Positions 9,077 through 18,061 of a stretch of DNA of 38,571 bases are shown piece after piece. The position numbers and the translations under genes were made by a program. The first letter of the stretch is position 1. Every line of letters begins with the position of its first letter. The stretch comes from Fidelibacterota bacterium. Lineage in GTDB: Bacteria > Fidelibacterota > Marinisomatia > Marinisomatales > JABMOV01. The notes under the pieces are model-generated. The model had not been told where the DNA came from. It made no database searches and saw nothing but the letters and a program-made list of their open reading frames with translations. The DNA is taken from NCBI GenBank assembly GCA_013203145.1, contig JABMOV010000177.1:1-38571 (forward strand), read 5' to 3'.

Positions 9077-10477
9077 ATGTCAAGAATTCTACACTTGTTG
9101 AAACTTCGTTTTCCAGTCTGGGCTTTTTCCTGGTTTGTCCTTGGGTCAGATATAACAGCAGGATGGATAGCCTACTATGTCATTATATTTCCACAATTCA
9201 CCAACGGGATTAGTCCATTTTTGATTTTTATTCTTATTCAACTAATGTGGTCTCTAGTTTTTGTAATTGGGAATCTATACAAAGGTGAATTCACCATAAG
9301 TCGGATACATGAAACAAAAACATTTCTGCAAATTACGTTTACTGGTGTAGTATTTGTCATATTTCTAGAAGCTATCCGGATTGTTTCTCTACCCATATCC
9401 CCAAGGGGATTATTGAAATACTGGATGTTGTTTTCTGCCATTGCAATTTTTGGAAGATTGTTTATTCGTGGATATCAGAAGTATTTACTCAGGCAAGGAA
9501 TTGGTCGTGAGAGGACGCTCATCATTGGTAACAATAAACGCGGTCAACGTGCGGCAAATATTTTGGATCAGCATCATCAGCAAGGATTTGATGTTGTAGG
9601 ATTTATCCAGGCAGAAGATGAGCCAGTATTTGAGAATACAACTAAATTTCAGGTTCTAGGAAACGAAGAGAATATACACCAAATCATTTCTGAGTATGGG
9701 GTTTCAGATGTTGTATTGGCATTAACACATCCTGAGCATACTCGTATAATGAATACGGTATCTAAGATAAACGGTGCACCAGTTACGATTAAGGTGTTAC
9801 CTGACTTATATGAAGTCATAAGTGGGTTAGCTAGAACACAACAAATTGCTGGATTGCCCCTAATGGAGCTCGACTTGAACTTGCATACTATTTATGTAAG
9901 TTCAATTAAACGTTTGGTTGATATACTAATAGGCATTCCCATGCTTATTGCTGCAGTCCCTGTATGGGCTCTTGTTGCCATACTTGTAAAAATTGACTCA
10001 AAAGGACCAATTTTATATAGACAAGAACGGCTGGGATTTCATGGAAAGCCATTTAGCATATGCAAATTTAGATCCATGAGGCAAGATGCTGAGCAAGGTA
10101 CTGGACCCGTATGGGCAGGGGAAAATGATAACCGTATCACTTCGGTGGGTAGGTGGTTACGTCGGTTTAGGTTAGATGAAATTCCGCAACTCATGAATGT
10201 TGTACGTGGTGATATGAGTTTGATTGGACCACGACCAGAGCGTCCGTACTTTGTGGATAAACTTATGAAGGAATTCCCATTTTACCATCGCCGATTGAAT
10301 GTAAAACCAGGTATTTCCGGCTGGGCACAGATTAAGCATCCGTATGATCAGGATATAGAAGATGTTCGCCAAAAGTTGAAATATGATTTTTATTATATTG
10401 AAAATATCAGTTTTAGTCTGGATATTAAAATTCTATTTAGTACAGCCTGGGTTGTTTTTTCCGGACAAGGAAGGTAA
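9077..10477 (+). CDS. Undecaprenyl-phosphate sugar phosphotransferase (WcaJ/polyprenyl glycosylphosphotransferase family)
   Basis: 466-aa; N-terminal TMs and CoA-binding-like domain (TLIIGNNKRGQRAANIL), then SIKRLVDILIGIPMLIAAVPVW, KFRSMRQDAE, RLRRFRLDEIPQLMNVVRGDMSLIGPRPERPYFV. Confidence 0.94.
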   Translation: MSRILHLLKLRFPVWAFSWFVLGSDITAGWIAYYVIIFPQFTNGISPFLIFILIQLMWSLVFVIGNLYKGEFTISRIHETKTFLQITFTGVVFVIFLEAIRIVSLPISPRGLLKYWMLFSAIAIFGRLFIRGYQKYLLRQGIGRERTLIIGNNKRGQRAANILDQHHQQGFDVVGFIQAEDEPVFENTTKFQVLGNEENIHQIISEYGVSDVVLALTHPEHTRIMNTVSKINGAPVTIKVLPDLYEVISGLARTQQIAGLPLMELDLNLHTIYVSSIKRLVDILIGIPMLIAAVPVWALVAILVKIDSKGPILYRQERLGFHGKPFSICKFRSMRQDAEQGTGPVWAGENDNRITSVGRWLRRFRLDEIPQLMNVVRGDMSLIGPRPERPYFVDKLMKEFPFYHRRLNVKPGISGWAQIKHPYDQDIEDVRQKLKYDFYYIENISFSLDIKILFSTAWVVFSGQGR

Positions 10478-10571
10478 ATCGTTTATGTTTCACGATGTAA
10501 GGTTCGTTTATTTCAAATGCTAATTAATTGAATTTTTCCTTATATCTTAAACCTTGTACCTTTTATTTTCC

Positions 10572-10590
10572 TTCCTATTATAATTAGGAA
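10572..10590 (+). promoter_or_regulatory. Small hairpin overlapping the serS ribosome-binding site
   Basis: ttccta-ttataat-taggaa, 6-bp stem containing the AGGA Shine-Dalgarno-like sequence 6 nt before the GTG start. Confidence 0.3.
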
Positions 10591-10595
10591 AAATT

Positions 10596-11864
10596 GTGTT
10601 ATCCATCAAACAAATACGACAAGAACCAGAATTAGTAAAATCGGGTATTCTAGCTAAGGGTGAAAATAACCTCATTGATGATGTGTTGAGAATTGATGCA
10701 GAATATCGATCTCAACTCACAAAATTGAATGAATTGCGCACGGAACGAAATCGTGCATCGGAAGCTATTGGGACCGCCAAACGACAGGGGAAGGATGCAT
10801 CTACAGCGATTACAGCTATGCAATCTGTGGCATCAGAAATAAAAGTACTGGAAGAAGAAGCAAGCAATAATCAGAAGATATTAGAGCAAACCCTTTTAAG
10901 AATACCTAACATTCCCCACGCCTCGGTGCCAGTAGGTAAAGATGAAACCCACAACGTGATCGTTCGAGAGTGGGGCAATAGTCCAACCTATGATTTTACG
11001 CCAAAAGACCATATGACTTTAGGTGAGGAGCTGTCACTATTTGATTTTTTAAGGGGAGCAAAAATTTCAGGTTCAGGTTTTCCATTATATCTTGGAAGAG
11101 GGGCAAAACTAGAACGAGCGTTAATAAACTATATGTTAGACTATCATGTAGAAAATTACGGATTTACAGAAGTCTTTCCTCCCTTTGCTGCTCGCTACGA
11201 ATCGATGCAAACAACGGGCCAGTTACCAAAATTTGCGGAAGATATGTACCATATAAAAGATGATGATTTGTACCTTATTCCTACTGCTGAAGTCCCGGTG
11301 ACAAATATACATAGGGATGAAATATTATCAGAAGACGATTTGCCGAAATATTATGCGGCATATTCAGCCTGTTTTCGTCGTGAAGCAGGTTCATATGGCA
11401 AGGATACGCGTGGCTTCCTAAGGTTGCACCAATTTAATAAAGTAGAATTAGTAAAATTTGTGAAACCTGAAAATTCGTACGAAGAGTTGGAATCATTAAC
11501 GCTACAGGCTGAATCAATTTTACAATCTCTGGGTTTAAAATACAGAACCGTAGAATTATGTACTGGTGACTTAAGTTTCTCTGCGGCGAAATGTTATGAT
11601 TTAGAAGTTTGGGCTCCTGGAGAACAGAAATGGTTGGAAGTATCTTCCTGTAGTAATTTTGAAGATTTTCAGGCGCGGAGGGGAAATATTCGGTATAGAA
11701 GATCTATTGACAAAAAAGTTGAACTCCTACATACATTAAATGGCTCAGGTTTAGCAACACCACGATTGTTAGTGGCACTCTTGGAGACCTATCAAACGAA
11801 TGAGGGAAAAATCATTATTCCGAAACCATTACAACCCTACTTTGGCGGGGAGATTATTGACTAA
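10596..11864 (+). CDS. serS: Serine--tRNA ligase
   Basis: GTG start; MLSIKQIRQEPELVKSG; coiled-coil arm; class II motifs (TAEVPVTNIH, ACFRREAGSYGKDTRGFLRLHQFNKVELVKF, LNGSGLATPRLLVALLETYQ). Confidence 0.98.
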   Translation: MLSIKQIRQEPELVKSGILAKGENNLIDDVLRIDAEYRSQLTKLNELRTERNRASEAIGTAKRQGKDASTAITAMQSVASEIKVLEEEASNNQKILEQTLLRIPNIPHASVPVGKDETHNVIVREWGNSPTYDFTPKDHMTLGEELSLFDFLRGAKISGSGFPLYLGRGAKLERALINYMLDYHVENYGFTEVFPPFAARYESMQTTGQLPKFAEDMYHIKDDDLYLIPTAEVPVTNIHRDEILSEDDLPKYYAAYSACFRREAGSYGKDTRGFLRLHQFNKVELVKFVKPENSYEELESLTLQAESILQSLGLKYRTVELCTGDLSFSAAKCYDLEVWAPGEQKWLEVSSCSNFEDFQARRGNIRYRRSIDKKVELLHTLNGSGLATPRLLVALLETYQTNEGKIIIPKPLQPYFGGEIID

Positions 11865-12580
11865 TGCGCCTAATTTGGCTGATGATTAATGTGGTAATAT
11901 GGACCATGCTCCTAGGAACGTTAGGAATAATAGTTTCAATTTTTGAACACCGTGGTCGTTTTATGAGCTGGGTAGCGATAACCTGGTCAAAAATCATATT
12001 AATGATATCCGGGGTTCCTATATCAGTAGTTGGATTAGAAAATTTAGATCCTAATGGGCATTATATTTTTGCAGGAAACCATGAATCGGCTTTTGATATT
12101 CCACTTTCATTTGCTGGATTACCTTATCAAATGGTATCCATTGCAAAAGTTGAATTACGTAAAATTCCGTTCTTTGGCTGGGCTATGCGCGCAGGAAAAC
12201 ATATTTTTGTTAATCGGAAAGACCATGAAAAAGCTCGTGCTTCTTTAAAAGAGGCAAAACTAAGTCTGAAGAATAATCCGCGATCCATCCTGCTTTTTCC
12301 TGAAGGAACACGATCATTGGATGGTAAAATTCACACTTTTAAAAAAGGGGGGTTGGCGTTGGCGATTGAAACGGGAATTCCTGTTGTACCCATTGCAATG
12401 TGTGGTACGTCTGAGGTGGTAACAAAGGGAACCTGGAATATCAATCCTCGACCCATAGAATTAAGGGTTGGCAAACCCATTCAAACAGAGAGTTTGGAAA
12501 TCAAAGATCGTAAGCTTTTTACAGAGCAGGTTCGACAATCCGTTATTGACTTAAAAGAAGTCTGGAAGTCCATTCAGTAA
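11864..12580 (+). CDS. plsC: 1-acyl-sn-glycerol-3-phosphate acyltransferase
   Basis: NHESAFDIP (NHxxxxD) and LFPEGTRSLDGKIHTFKKGG motifs; TAATG overlap with serS. Confidence 0.93.
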   Translation: MRLIWLMINVVIWTMLLGTLGIIVSIFEHRGRFMSWVAITWSKIILMISGVPISVVGLENLDPNGHYIFAGNHESAFDIPLSFAGLPYQMVSIAKVELRKIPFFGWAMRAGKHIFVNRKDHEKARASLKEAKLSLKNNPRSILLFPEGTRSLDGKIHTFKKGGLALAIETGIPVVPIAMCGTSEVVTKGTWNINPRPIELRVGKPIQTESLEIKDRKLFTEQVRQSVIDLKEVWKSIQ

Positions 12581-12582
12581 TC

Positions 12583-13659
12583 ATGTCATATGCTGTCCCA
12601 ACTGAATTGAATAATTCACGTATTAGAGAAATGCCTGAAAAATATATCGTAAATCGTTGGTTATCATTTACATCGGGTACCCGATTGCATGATACCAATG
12701 GAAATCCTGTTATTATTATAAACCCGGGAAAACTGAATTCCTACGATGGCCCGGATATTCAAAATGTTTTGGTTTATTATAATGGTGAATTTGTTCAAGG
12801 CGATATTGAATGTCATAGATCTCCATCGGAATGGTTTATTCATGGTCACGAGAAAAATAATAACTATGAATCAGTGATAATGCATGTTGTAGGTCGATAT
12901 TCACCCAGTGGAAAACAACCAAAGCTCCCTCATATTGTATTACCACCCTATGAGAAGAATGTTGATTGTTTAATAGACCAAACACAAATCAATTCGCAGA
13001 CTCTTATGAAGGCTGTTCGCCCATTGTCGGACAAAAGATGGAATTCTTTTATTTCAAACTATGAGAATGATGATTCAATCGCCAGTTTAATACAATCTGC
13101 TTGTACAATCTTTGGGACGAAGGGAAATGAATTAGCATTTGGATTATTATGGAATGAAATTGACATTAAAGTATATTTTTCTTTATCTAATAATGAAAAA
13201 CTGGATTATGTACTAGCTTTATCAAATGCTCTGCCCATTGAGTGGCGTTCGGCTGGAATTCGTCCTTTTGCGCGGCATGAAAAACGAATACCGCTTTTTG
13301 TAAAATTCATTAATTTGGTTTATTCATTCGATTGGAAGAATGACCGGGTAGAATCTATTGCCTTGGTTGTAAAGAAAACGCTTCCCCATGGTCTGGCAAC
13401 CGAAATACTGGGAAATTGTATTTTGCCCTTCTATGGATCCCAATTACTAGCCAGAAATCAATTAAATATGATTGCAGATACAAAGAGAATTTGGGATTCT
13501 TTGACCCTGCCATACGTATATGGTAAAATAGATACACAATTTTCCACTTGTATAGACCGACGTGAAATGAAAAAATTTTGGGTGATGCAGGGTTTGATTG
13601 AATTACAAAATCGTTATTGTCACCAAAACATGTGTTGGGCATGCCCTGTAAATAGATAA
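12583..13659 (+). CDS. DUF2851 family protein
   Basis: MPEKYIVNRWLSFTSGTRLHDTNGNPVIIINPGKLNSYDGPDIQNVLVYYNGEFVQGDIECHRSPSEWFIHGHEKNNNYESVIMHVV resembles DUF2851; C-terminal Cys cluster (YCHQNMCWACPV). Confidence 0.8.
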   Translation: MSYAVPTELNNSRIREMPEKYIVNRWLSFTSGTRLHDTNGNPVIIINPGKLNSYDGPDIQNVLVYYNGEFVQGDIECHRSPSEWFIHGHEKNNNYESVIMHVVGRYSPSGKQPKLPHIVLPPYEKNVDCLIDQTQINSQTLMKAVRPLSDKRWNSFISNYENDDSIASLIQSACTIFGTKGNELAFGLLWNEIDIKVYFSLSNNEKLDYVLALSNALPIEWRSAGIRPFARHEKRIPLFVKFINLVYSFDWKNDRVESIALVVKKTLPHGLATEILGNCILPFYGSQLLARNQLNMIADTKRIWDSLTLPYVYGKIDTQFSTCIDRREMKKFWVMQGLIELQNRYCHQNMCWACPVNR

Positions 13660-14136
13660 ATGGCAATTTTGGATAGAAAACAAGCTGCAGGATTGTGCCG
13701 TCAATGGCGTAAAGATGGGAATAGCATTGTGTTTACCAATGGTTGTTTTGATCTTATTCATCGTGGTCACATAGAAAACTTGCAAACATGCAAATCTTTT
13801 GGGGACAAATTGGTTATCGGCATGAATAGTGACATCTCTATTAGAAAGTTTAAAGAGGAAGGTCGCCCAATTATTACAGGGTGTGACAGAGCCGTTATAA
13901 TTGATGCATTAGAAGTCGTCGATTTAGTGGTTCTTTTTGATGAAGATCGCCCACAAAAACTTGTGCAGGAACTCCATCCTGATATAATGGTAAAAGGGGA
14001 TGACTATAAAGTGGAAGAGATTTCTGGTGCAGCCGACGTATTATCATGGGGTGGTCGTGTTGAGCTTATTCCATTGAAGTCTGGATACAGTACTAGTTCA
14101 ATCATTGATAAAATAATACATACTCCCAGAAAATAA
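13660..14136 (+). CDS. rfaE2: D-glycero-beta-D-manno-heptose 1-phosphate adenylyltransferase-like (RfaE domain II)
   Basis: VFTNGCFDLIHRGHIENLQ nucleotidyltransferase motif; DIMVKGDDY; C-terminal GYSTSSIIDKI. Confidence 0.9.
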   Translation: MAILDRKQAAGLCRQWRKDGNSIVFTNGCFDLIHRGHIENLQTCKSFGDKLVIGMNSDISIRKFKEEGRPIITGCDRAVIIDALEVVDLVVLFDEDRPQKLVQELHPDIMVKGDDYKVEEISGAADVLSWGGRVELIPLKSGYSTSSIIDKIIHTPRK

Positions 14137-14245
14137 ACCATGGTGACGAATATCATGGATGTGCGTTTTCCTCGTGAAAGAACTTGACTGACCTTCACAT
14201 CAAACCTAATTTCGCCCCGCTCTATTCAAAGGCTATAAATACTTT

Positions 14246-15883
14246 ATGATACGACTACTTACAGGAATTTTAACCCTAACTCTTAGCGGGTCAACGCTCA
14301 GCGCCGGATTACCCGTGAAATCCAATGCTGGAAAAACAACCTTACCAGAGAGCAATGCTACCCAAACTGAGCATCCGAATGGGTATGTTAACGGCAATGG
14401 TGAGACGAATAATCGTCTTCCGCAATTGATGCGGGATGTAAAAGTCTATTTAGCTGATGCTATCGTTGCTGATGTTCATTATGATACATTAGAAGTGATC
14501 TACAATCTTGATCGTATATTCGAATTATTGACTGAAGCAGATCAATTTGGCGAAATGACTGAAGATGATTTGGAAGAGTTTGCACGATATGAATCCACCT
14601 TGATTCATGTATATACAAACCAGCTTCACACTTTAGAGAAGACCGAAGTTCCCTTTACGGCAGAACAATTACGACGAGAAGTCACTGAATTTATGGAACC
14701 CATGGAAGTGGAAATGGGTAATTCAAAATTTACTGTCGTGGACGATAGAGATGGTCATATTCCGCTCGTTATAAATTCGAACGTAGAGCAATATATAAAA
14801 TTTTTCCAGAATAACGGAAAAGCTCAATACAATATTTGGTTAAAAAGACATGCGGAATATTCTGATATGATTTTATCAATATTAAAAGAATATGAACTCC
14901 CAGAAGAATTATTGTATTTAGCCATGATTGAATCTGGATTGAATCCCAAAGCATATTCCCGGGCGAATGCTTCAGGAATGTGGCAGTTTGTGTATTCAAC
15001 TGGAAAAATGTATGGATTAAAAAGAACGTGGTATGTTGATGAAAGAAGAGACCCGGAAAAAGCTACTCGTGCAGCATGTGAATATTTGAAAGATTTATAT
15101 AAAGAATTTGACAATTGGTATTTGGCGTTATCCGCATATAATTCAGGTAGCGGACGTGTTTTGCGTGCCACCAGACTCCATCAAACAACTGATTTCTGGC
15201 AATTGCATTCACTCCCTCGTGAAACTCGTAATTATTTACCGTACTTTCTTTCGGCAGCTATTATTGGACAAAATCCTGAGAAATACGGATTTAAAGTCCC
15301 GAAATCAAAACCAATTGAGTTTGATTTTGTAGAATTAGAGAAAAGTGCAGACCTAGCCATACTGGCTCAATCTGGCGGTATTTCCTTAAAAACATTGCAG
15401 AAATACAACCCTGAATTGCGACAATCGGCTACACCTGCAGATGAACCTTATATCTTAAAATTGCCAAAAGGTCGCAAAGATATATTTGCAGAGAATTTTA
15501 ACGCAATTCCAGAAGGTGAACGGTTTGCACCACAATATACAGTGCATCGGGTGAAGAAGGGTGAAAGTTTATGGACTATAGCCAAAAAATACCGTGTTTC
15601 AGTTCATGATTTAGCGGCAGTGAACAAAATCCGCAATCGGCATAAAATTAAAATCGGGCAAAAACTAACAATCCCCTTAAAAGGTTCATCTATAGCAAAC
15701 CAAAGCGATGGACCATCGGGTCACCATAAAGTTATGTATACTGTAAAAAAGGGAGATACTTTAGGTCATATTGCTGAAGATTATAAAACACGTGCCAGCC
15801 AAATACGGAACTGGAATAGATTGAATTATGGTCAATATATCTATCCCGGACAAAAACTAACTCTTTGGGTTAAAACAGGATAA
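14246..15883 (+). CDS. Membrane-bound lytic murein transglycosylase (MltD-like) with two LysM domains
   Basis: Catalytic AMIESGLNPKAYSRANASGMWQFVYSTGKMYGL; LALSAYNSGSGRV; two LysM repeats (YTVHRVKKGESLWTIAKKYRVS..., YTVKKGDTLGHIAEDYK...). Confidence 0.95.
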   Translation: MIRLLTGILTLTLSGSTLSAGLPVKSNAGKTTLPESNATQTEHPNGYVNGNGETNNRLPQLMRDVKVYLADAIVADVHYDTLEVIYNLDRIFELLTEADQFGEMTEDDLEEFARYESTLIHVYTNQLHTLEKTEVPFTAEQLRREVTEFMEPMEVEMGNSKFTVVDDRDGHIPLVINSNVEQYIKFFQNNGKAQYNIWLKRHAEYSDMILSILKEYELPEELLYLAMIESGLNPKAYSRANASGMWQFVYSTGKMYGLKRTWYVDERRDPEKATRAACEYLKDLYKEFDNWYLALSAYNSGSGRVLRATRLHQTTDFWQLHSLPRETRNYLPYFLSAAIIGQNPEKYGFKVPKSKPIEFDFVELEKSADLAILAQSGGISLKTLQKYNPELRQSATPADEPYILKLPKGRKDIFAENFNAIPEGERFAPQYTVHRVKKGESLWTIAKKYRVSVHDLAAVNKIRNRHKIKIGQKLTIPLKGSSIANQSDGPSGHHKVMYTVKKGDTLGHIAEDYKTRASQIRNWNRLNYGQYIYPGQKLTLWVKTG

Positions 15884-16767
15884 TGCAAGGACAGGCCTCT
15901 TCAGTTAATAGGTGGATTTGGATAGCAGTGGCCGTTTTGGTTATCTTCATAATTGTGTCAAGAATGTGGACATCAGACCAAACTGGTGAAGGATTATCAC
16001 TGGGACCAAAAGTTGGTATTGTGTATTTAGAGGGTCCCATTTTTGATTCAAGAGCTGTCATAGAGGACCTTGAAGAAATGGCTGAACGAAGTGATGTGAA
16101 AGCCATTGTATTACGAGTCAATAGCCCTGGTGGAGGTGTTGCATCATCCCAGGAAATTTATGAAAAAGTAAAACGATTAAATCAAACCACACCGATTGTG
16201 ACATCCGTTGGTAGCATGGCAGCCTCTGGAGGTTATTACTCCGCATTAGGCAGTACAACTATCGTAGCCAATCCAGGGTCGATTACAGGGAGTATTGGTG
16301 TCATCATGGATTATCCGGTTGCTACAGATTTATTAAATAAAATCGGATTAAAATTTGAAACTGTTAAAAGCGGAGAATTAAAAGATTCTGGTTCGCCAAG
16401 TCGAGCAGTAACTGATGCGGATCGGCACTATTTTCAAAGCGTAGTTCAGGATATGCATGAACAGTTTATGGAAGCAGTAGCCTTGAGTAGAAATTTGGAT
16501 TTTGCAACCGTTGCTGAATTGGCAGACGGTCGCGTATTTACTGGCCGCCAATCGCTGGTCTTAGGACTTATAGATACCATTGGAACATTTGATGATGCGG
16601 TAGCAATTGCTGCTGAATTAGGGGATATTTCAGGGAAGCCGAAACTGATAAAACCTAAAAAAGATAAACCACAGTTTTTAGAATGGTTATTTGAAGAAGC
16701 TAGAACGGAAATTGGGTCCCTATTAAAAGTAGAGCCAGCATATCGCTGGCAATGGAGAGAATTATGA
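15883..16767 (+). CDS. sppA: Signal peptide peptidase SppA (short form)
   Basis: N-terminal TM; VLRVNSPGGGVASSQEIYEKVKRL; VGSMAASGGYYSAL; ANPGSITGSIGVIM. Start overlaps MltD-like stop (TAATG). Confidence 0.95.
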   Translation: MQGQASSVNRWIWIAVAVLVIFIIVSRMWTSDQTGEGLSLGPKVGIVYLEGPIFDSRAVIEDLEEMAERSDVKAIVLRVNSPGGGVASSQEIYEKVKRLNQTTPIVTSVGSMAASGGYYSALGSTTIVANPGSITGSIGVIMDYPVATDLLNKIGLKFETVKSGELKDSGSPSRAVTDADRHYFQSVVQDMHEQFMEAVALSRNLDFATVAELADGRVFTGRQSLVLGLIDTIGTFDDAVAIAAELGDISGKPKLIKPKKDKPQFLEWLFEEARTEIGSLLKVEPAYRWQWREL

Positions 16768-17051
16768 CAAAACAGGATATCGTTGATCACGTATCATCCA
16801 TTATCGGTCTGACGAAAGTAGAGACAGAAGCAGTTATGAACGGTATCATGGATACAATTACTGAATCTCTGGCTCGCAACGAGCGGGTTGAGTTGCGAGG
16901 GTTCGGAACCTTTGGTGTGAAGCATAGAATGCCCAAAAAAGCACGCAATCCTGGAACAGGTGAAGCCATTCATTTACCCGAAAGATTTGTTCCAACATTT
17001 AAACCGTCGAAGCACATGCGTTCGCGTGTTAACAATGCCTTGATCAAGTAG
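16764..17051 (+). CDS. HU/IHF family DNA-binding protein
   Basis: MTKQDIVDHVSSIIGLTKVETEAVMNGIMDTI...VELRGFGTFGVKHRMPKKARNPGTGEAIHLPERFVPTFKPSKHMRSRVN. ATG at 16764 overlaps the sppA TGA (ATGA), so it is preferred to the track start at 16752. Confidence 0.95.
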   Translation: MTKQDIVDHVSSIIGLTKVETEAVMNGIMDTITESLARNERVELRGFGTFGVKHRMPKKARNPGTGEAIHLPERFVPTFKPSKHMRSRVNNALIK

Positions 17052-17095
17052 GATCAGGTAAATAATTAGAAACGATATAATAGAAGAGAGGTTTT

Positions 17096-17191
17096 ATGCC
17101 CTGCGGAAAAAAACGGAAACGGCGCAAGATAAACACGCACAAACGTAAAAAACGTTTACGCGCTAATCGTCATAAGAAAAAGAATAAATAG
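17096..17191 (+). CDS. 31-aa AURKAIP1/COX24 domain (mS38/bS22-like) basic protein
   Basis: Manual translation MPCGKKRKRRKINTHKRKKRLRANRHKKKNK*. Preceded by purine-rich AGAAGAGAGG RBS. Matches my recollection of the KKRK..K..THKRKK+LR..RHKKK pattern of the AURKAIP1/COX24 family. Absent from the ORF track because of size. Confidence 0.85.
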   Translation: MPCGKKRKRRKINTHKRKKRLRANRHKKKNK

Positions 17192-17200
17192 GATAAAACT

Positions 17201-18061
17201 ATGCGGGTTATCCGCATAATACTATTGACCTTAACCCTGGGGGCACTACTCCAGGGTTGGGGTTTTCAAACCCACCACCGAATTAATCGTACAGCTGCCC
17301 AATCTATAAATGGGCCATTTGGCGAATTTCTTTTCGCCTATCAAGATTCATTGGCTGCCCATGCTCCAGATCCTGACTTGTGGAGGAAAAAAGATTCGAG
17401 TGAAGGATATCGACATTACATGGATGCGGACTATTACAGCGCATATCCATTTGATGATATTCCACGGGATTATGAAGATGCACTAAAAAAGTACAGTGCT
17501 GACTCACTTCGTTCTTGGGGAATTGCTCCATGGCATATAATCTATTTATGTGATAGTCTCACTAATTTATTCCAACAGAATCAATGGGAAGAATCCATTA
17601 TCCTTATGGCAGCAATTGGACATTATATTGCTGATACGCATATGCCATTACATACAGTGGCAAATTATAATGGGCAAAACACTGGCAATAAAGGTGTTCA
17701 TTTTCGTTGGGAATCGCAATTAGTGAACAATTATATTGAAATCATTGAACCTGATCAACCTGTGGGCGGTCTATCTGTACCAAGTAACGAAGTATTTAAT
17801 ATTATTATAGAATCATTTTCTTCTCATGCTACAATTTTAGATGCAGATTCGTATGCTCGGGAAAATCTCAGTGAATCAGAAAAAGATACGCTCGAATCAT
17901 ATGATGACGGTGAATTCCTGAAGCTCTATTTACCCAAACTTTATGAAAAGTCGGGGGAATTAGCGCAAGAACGATTAAACAAAGCAGCACGAAGAGTAGC
18001 TTCCTTTTGGCTCACAAGTTGGATAAGGGCGGGTAAACCAGTACCACCAAGACATCCATGA
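17201..18061 (+). CDS. Zinc-dependent phospholipase C / S1-P1 nuclease-like secreted protein
   Basis: Signal peptide, then GWGFQTHHRINRTAA; APDPDLWR; H at GYRHYMD; AIGHYIADTHMPLHTVANYNGQ with the expected metal-binding His/Asp arrangement. Confidence 0.8.
   Translation: MRVIRIILLTLTLGALLQGWGFQTHHRINRTAAQSINGPFGEFLFAYQDSLAAHAPDPDLWRKKDSSEGYRHYMDADYYSAYPFDDIPRDYEDALKKYSADSLRSWGIAPWHIIYLCDSLTNLFQQNQWEESIILMAAIGHYIADTHMPLHTVANYNGQNTGNKGVHFRWESQLVNNYIEIIEPDQPVGGLSVPSNEVFNIIIESFSSHATILDADSYARENLSESEKDTLESYDDGEFLKLYLPKLYEKSGELAQERLNKAARRVASFWLTSWIRAGKPVPPRHP

Noticed and set aside
13355-13785. Minus-strand ORFs (103 and 60 aa) across DUF2851/rfaE2
   Set aside because: Antisense to two clear genes, no motif, no RBS support.
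14137-14245. Short ORF MVTNIMDVRFPRERT in the gap before the MltD-like gene
   Set aside because: 15 codons, no convincing SD, no similarity to known leaders; likely chance.
14824-15171. 115-aa minus-strand ORF within the MltD-like gene
   Set aside because: Shadow of the conserved lytic transglycosylase catalytic region.
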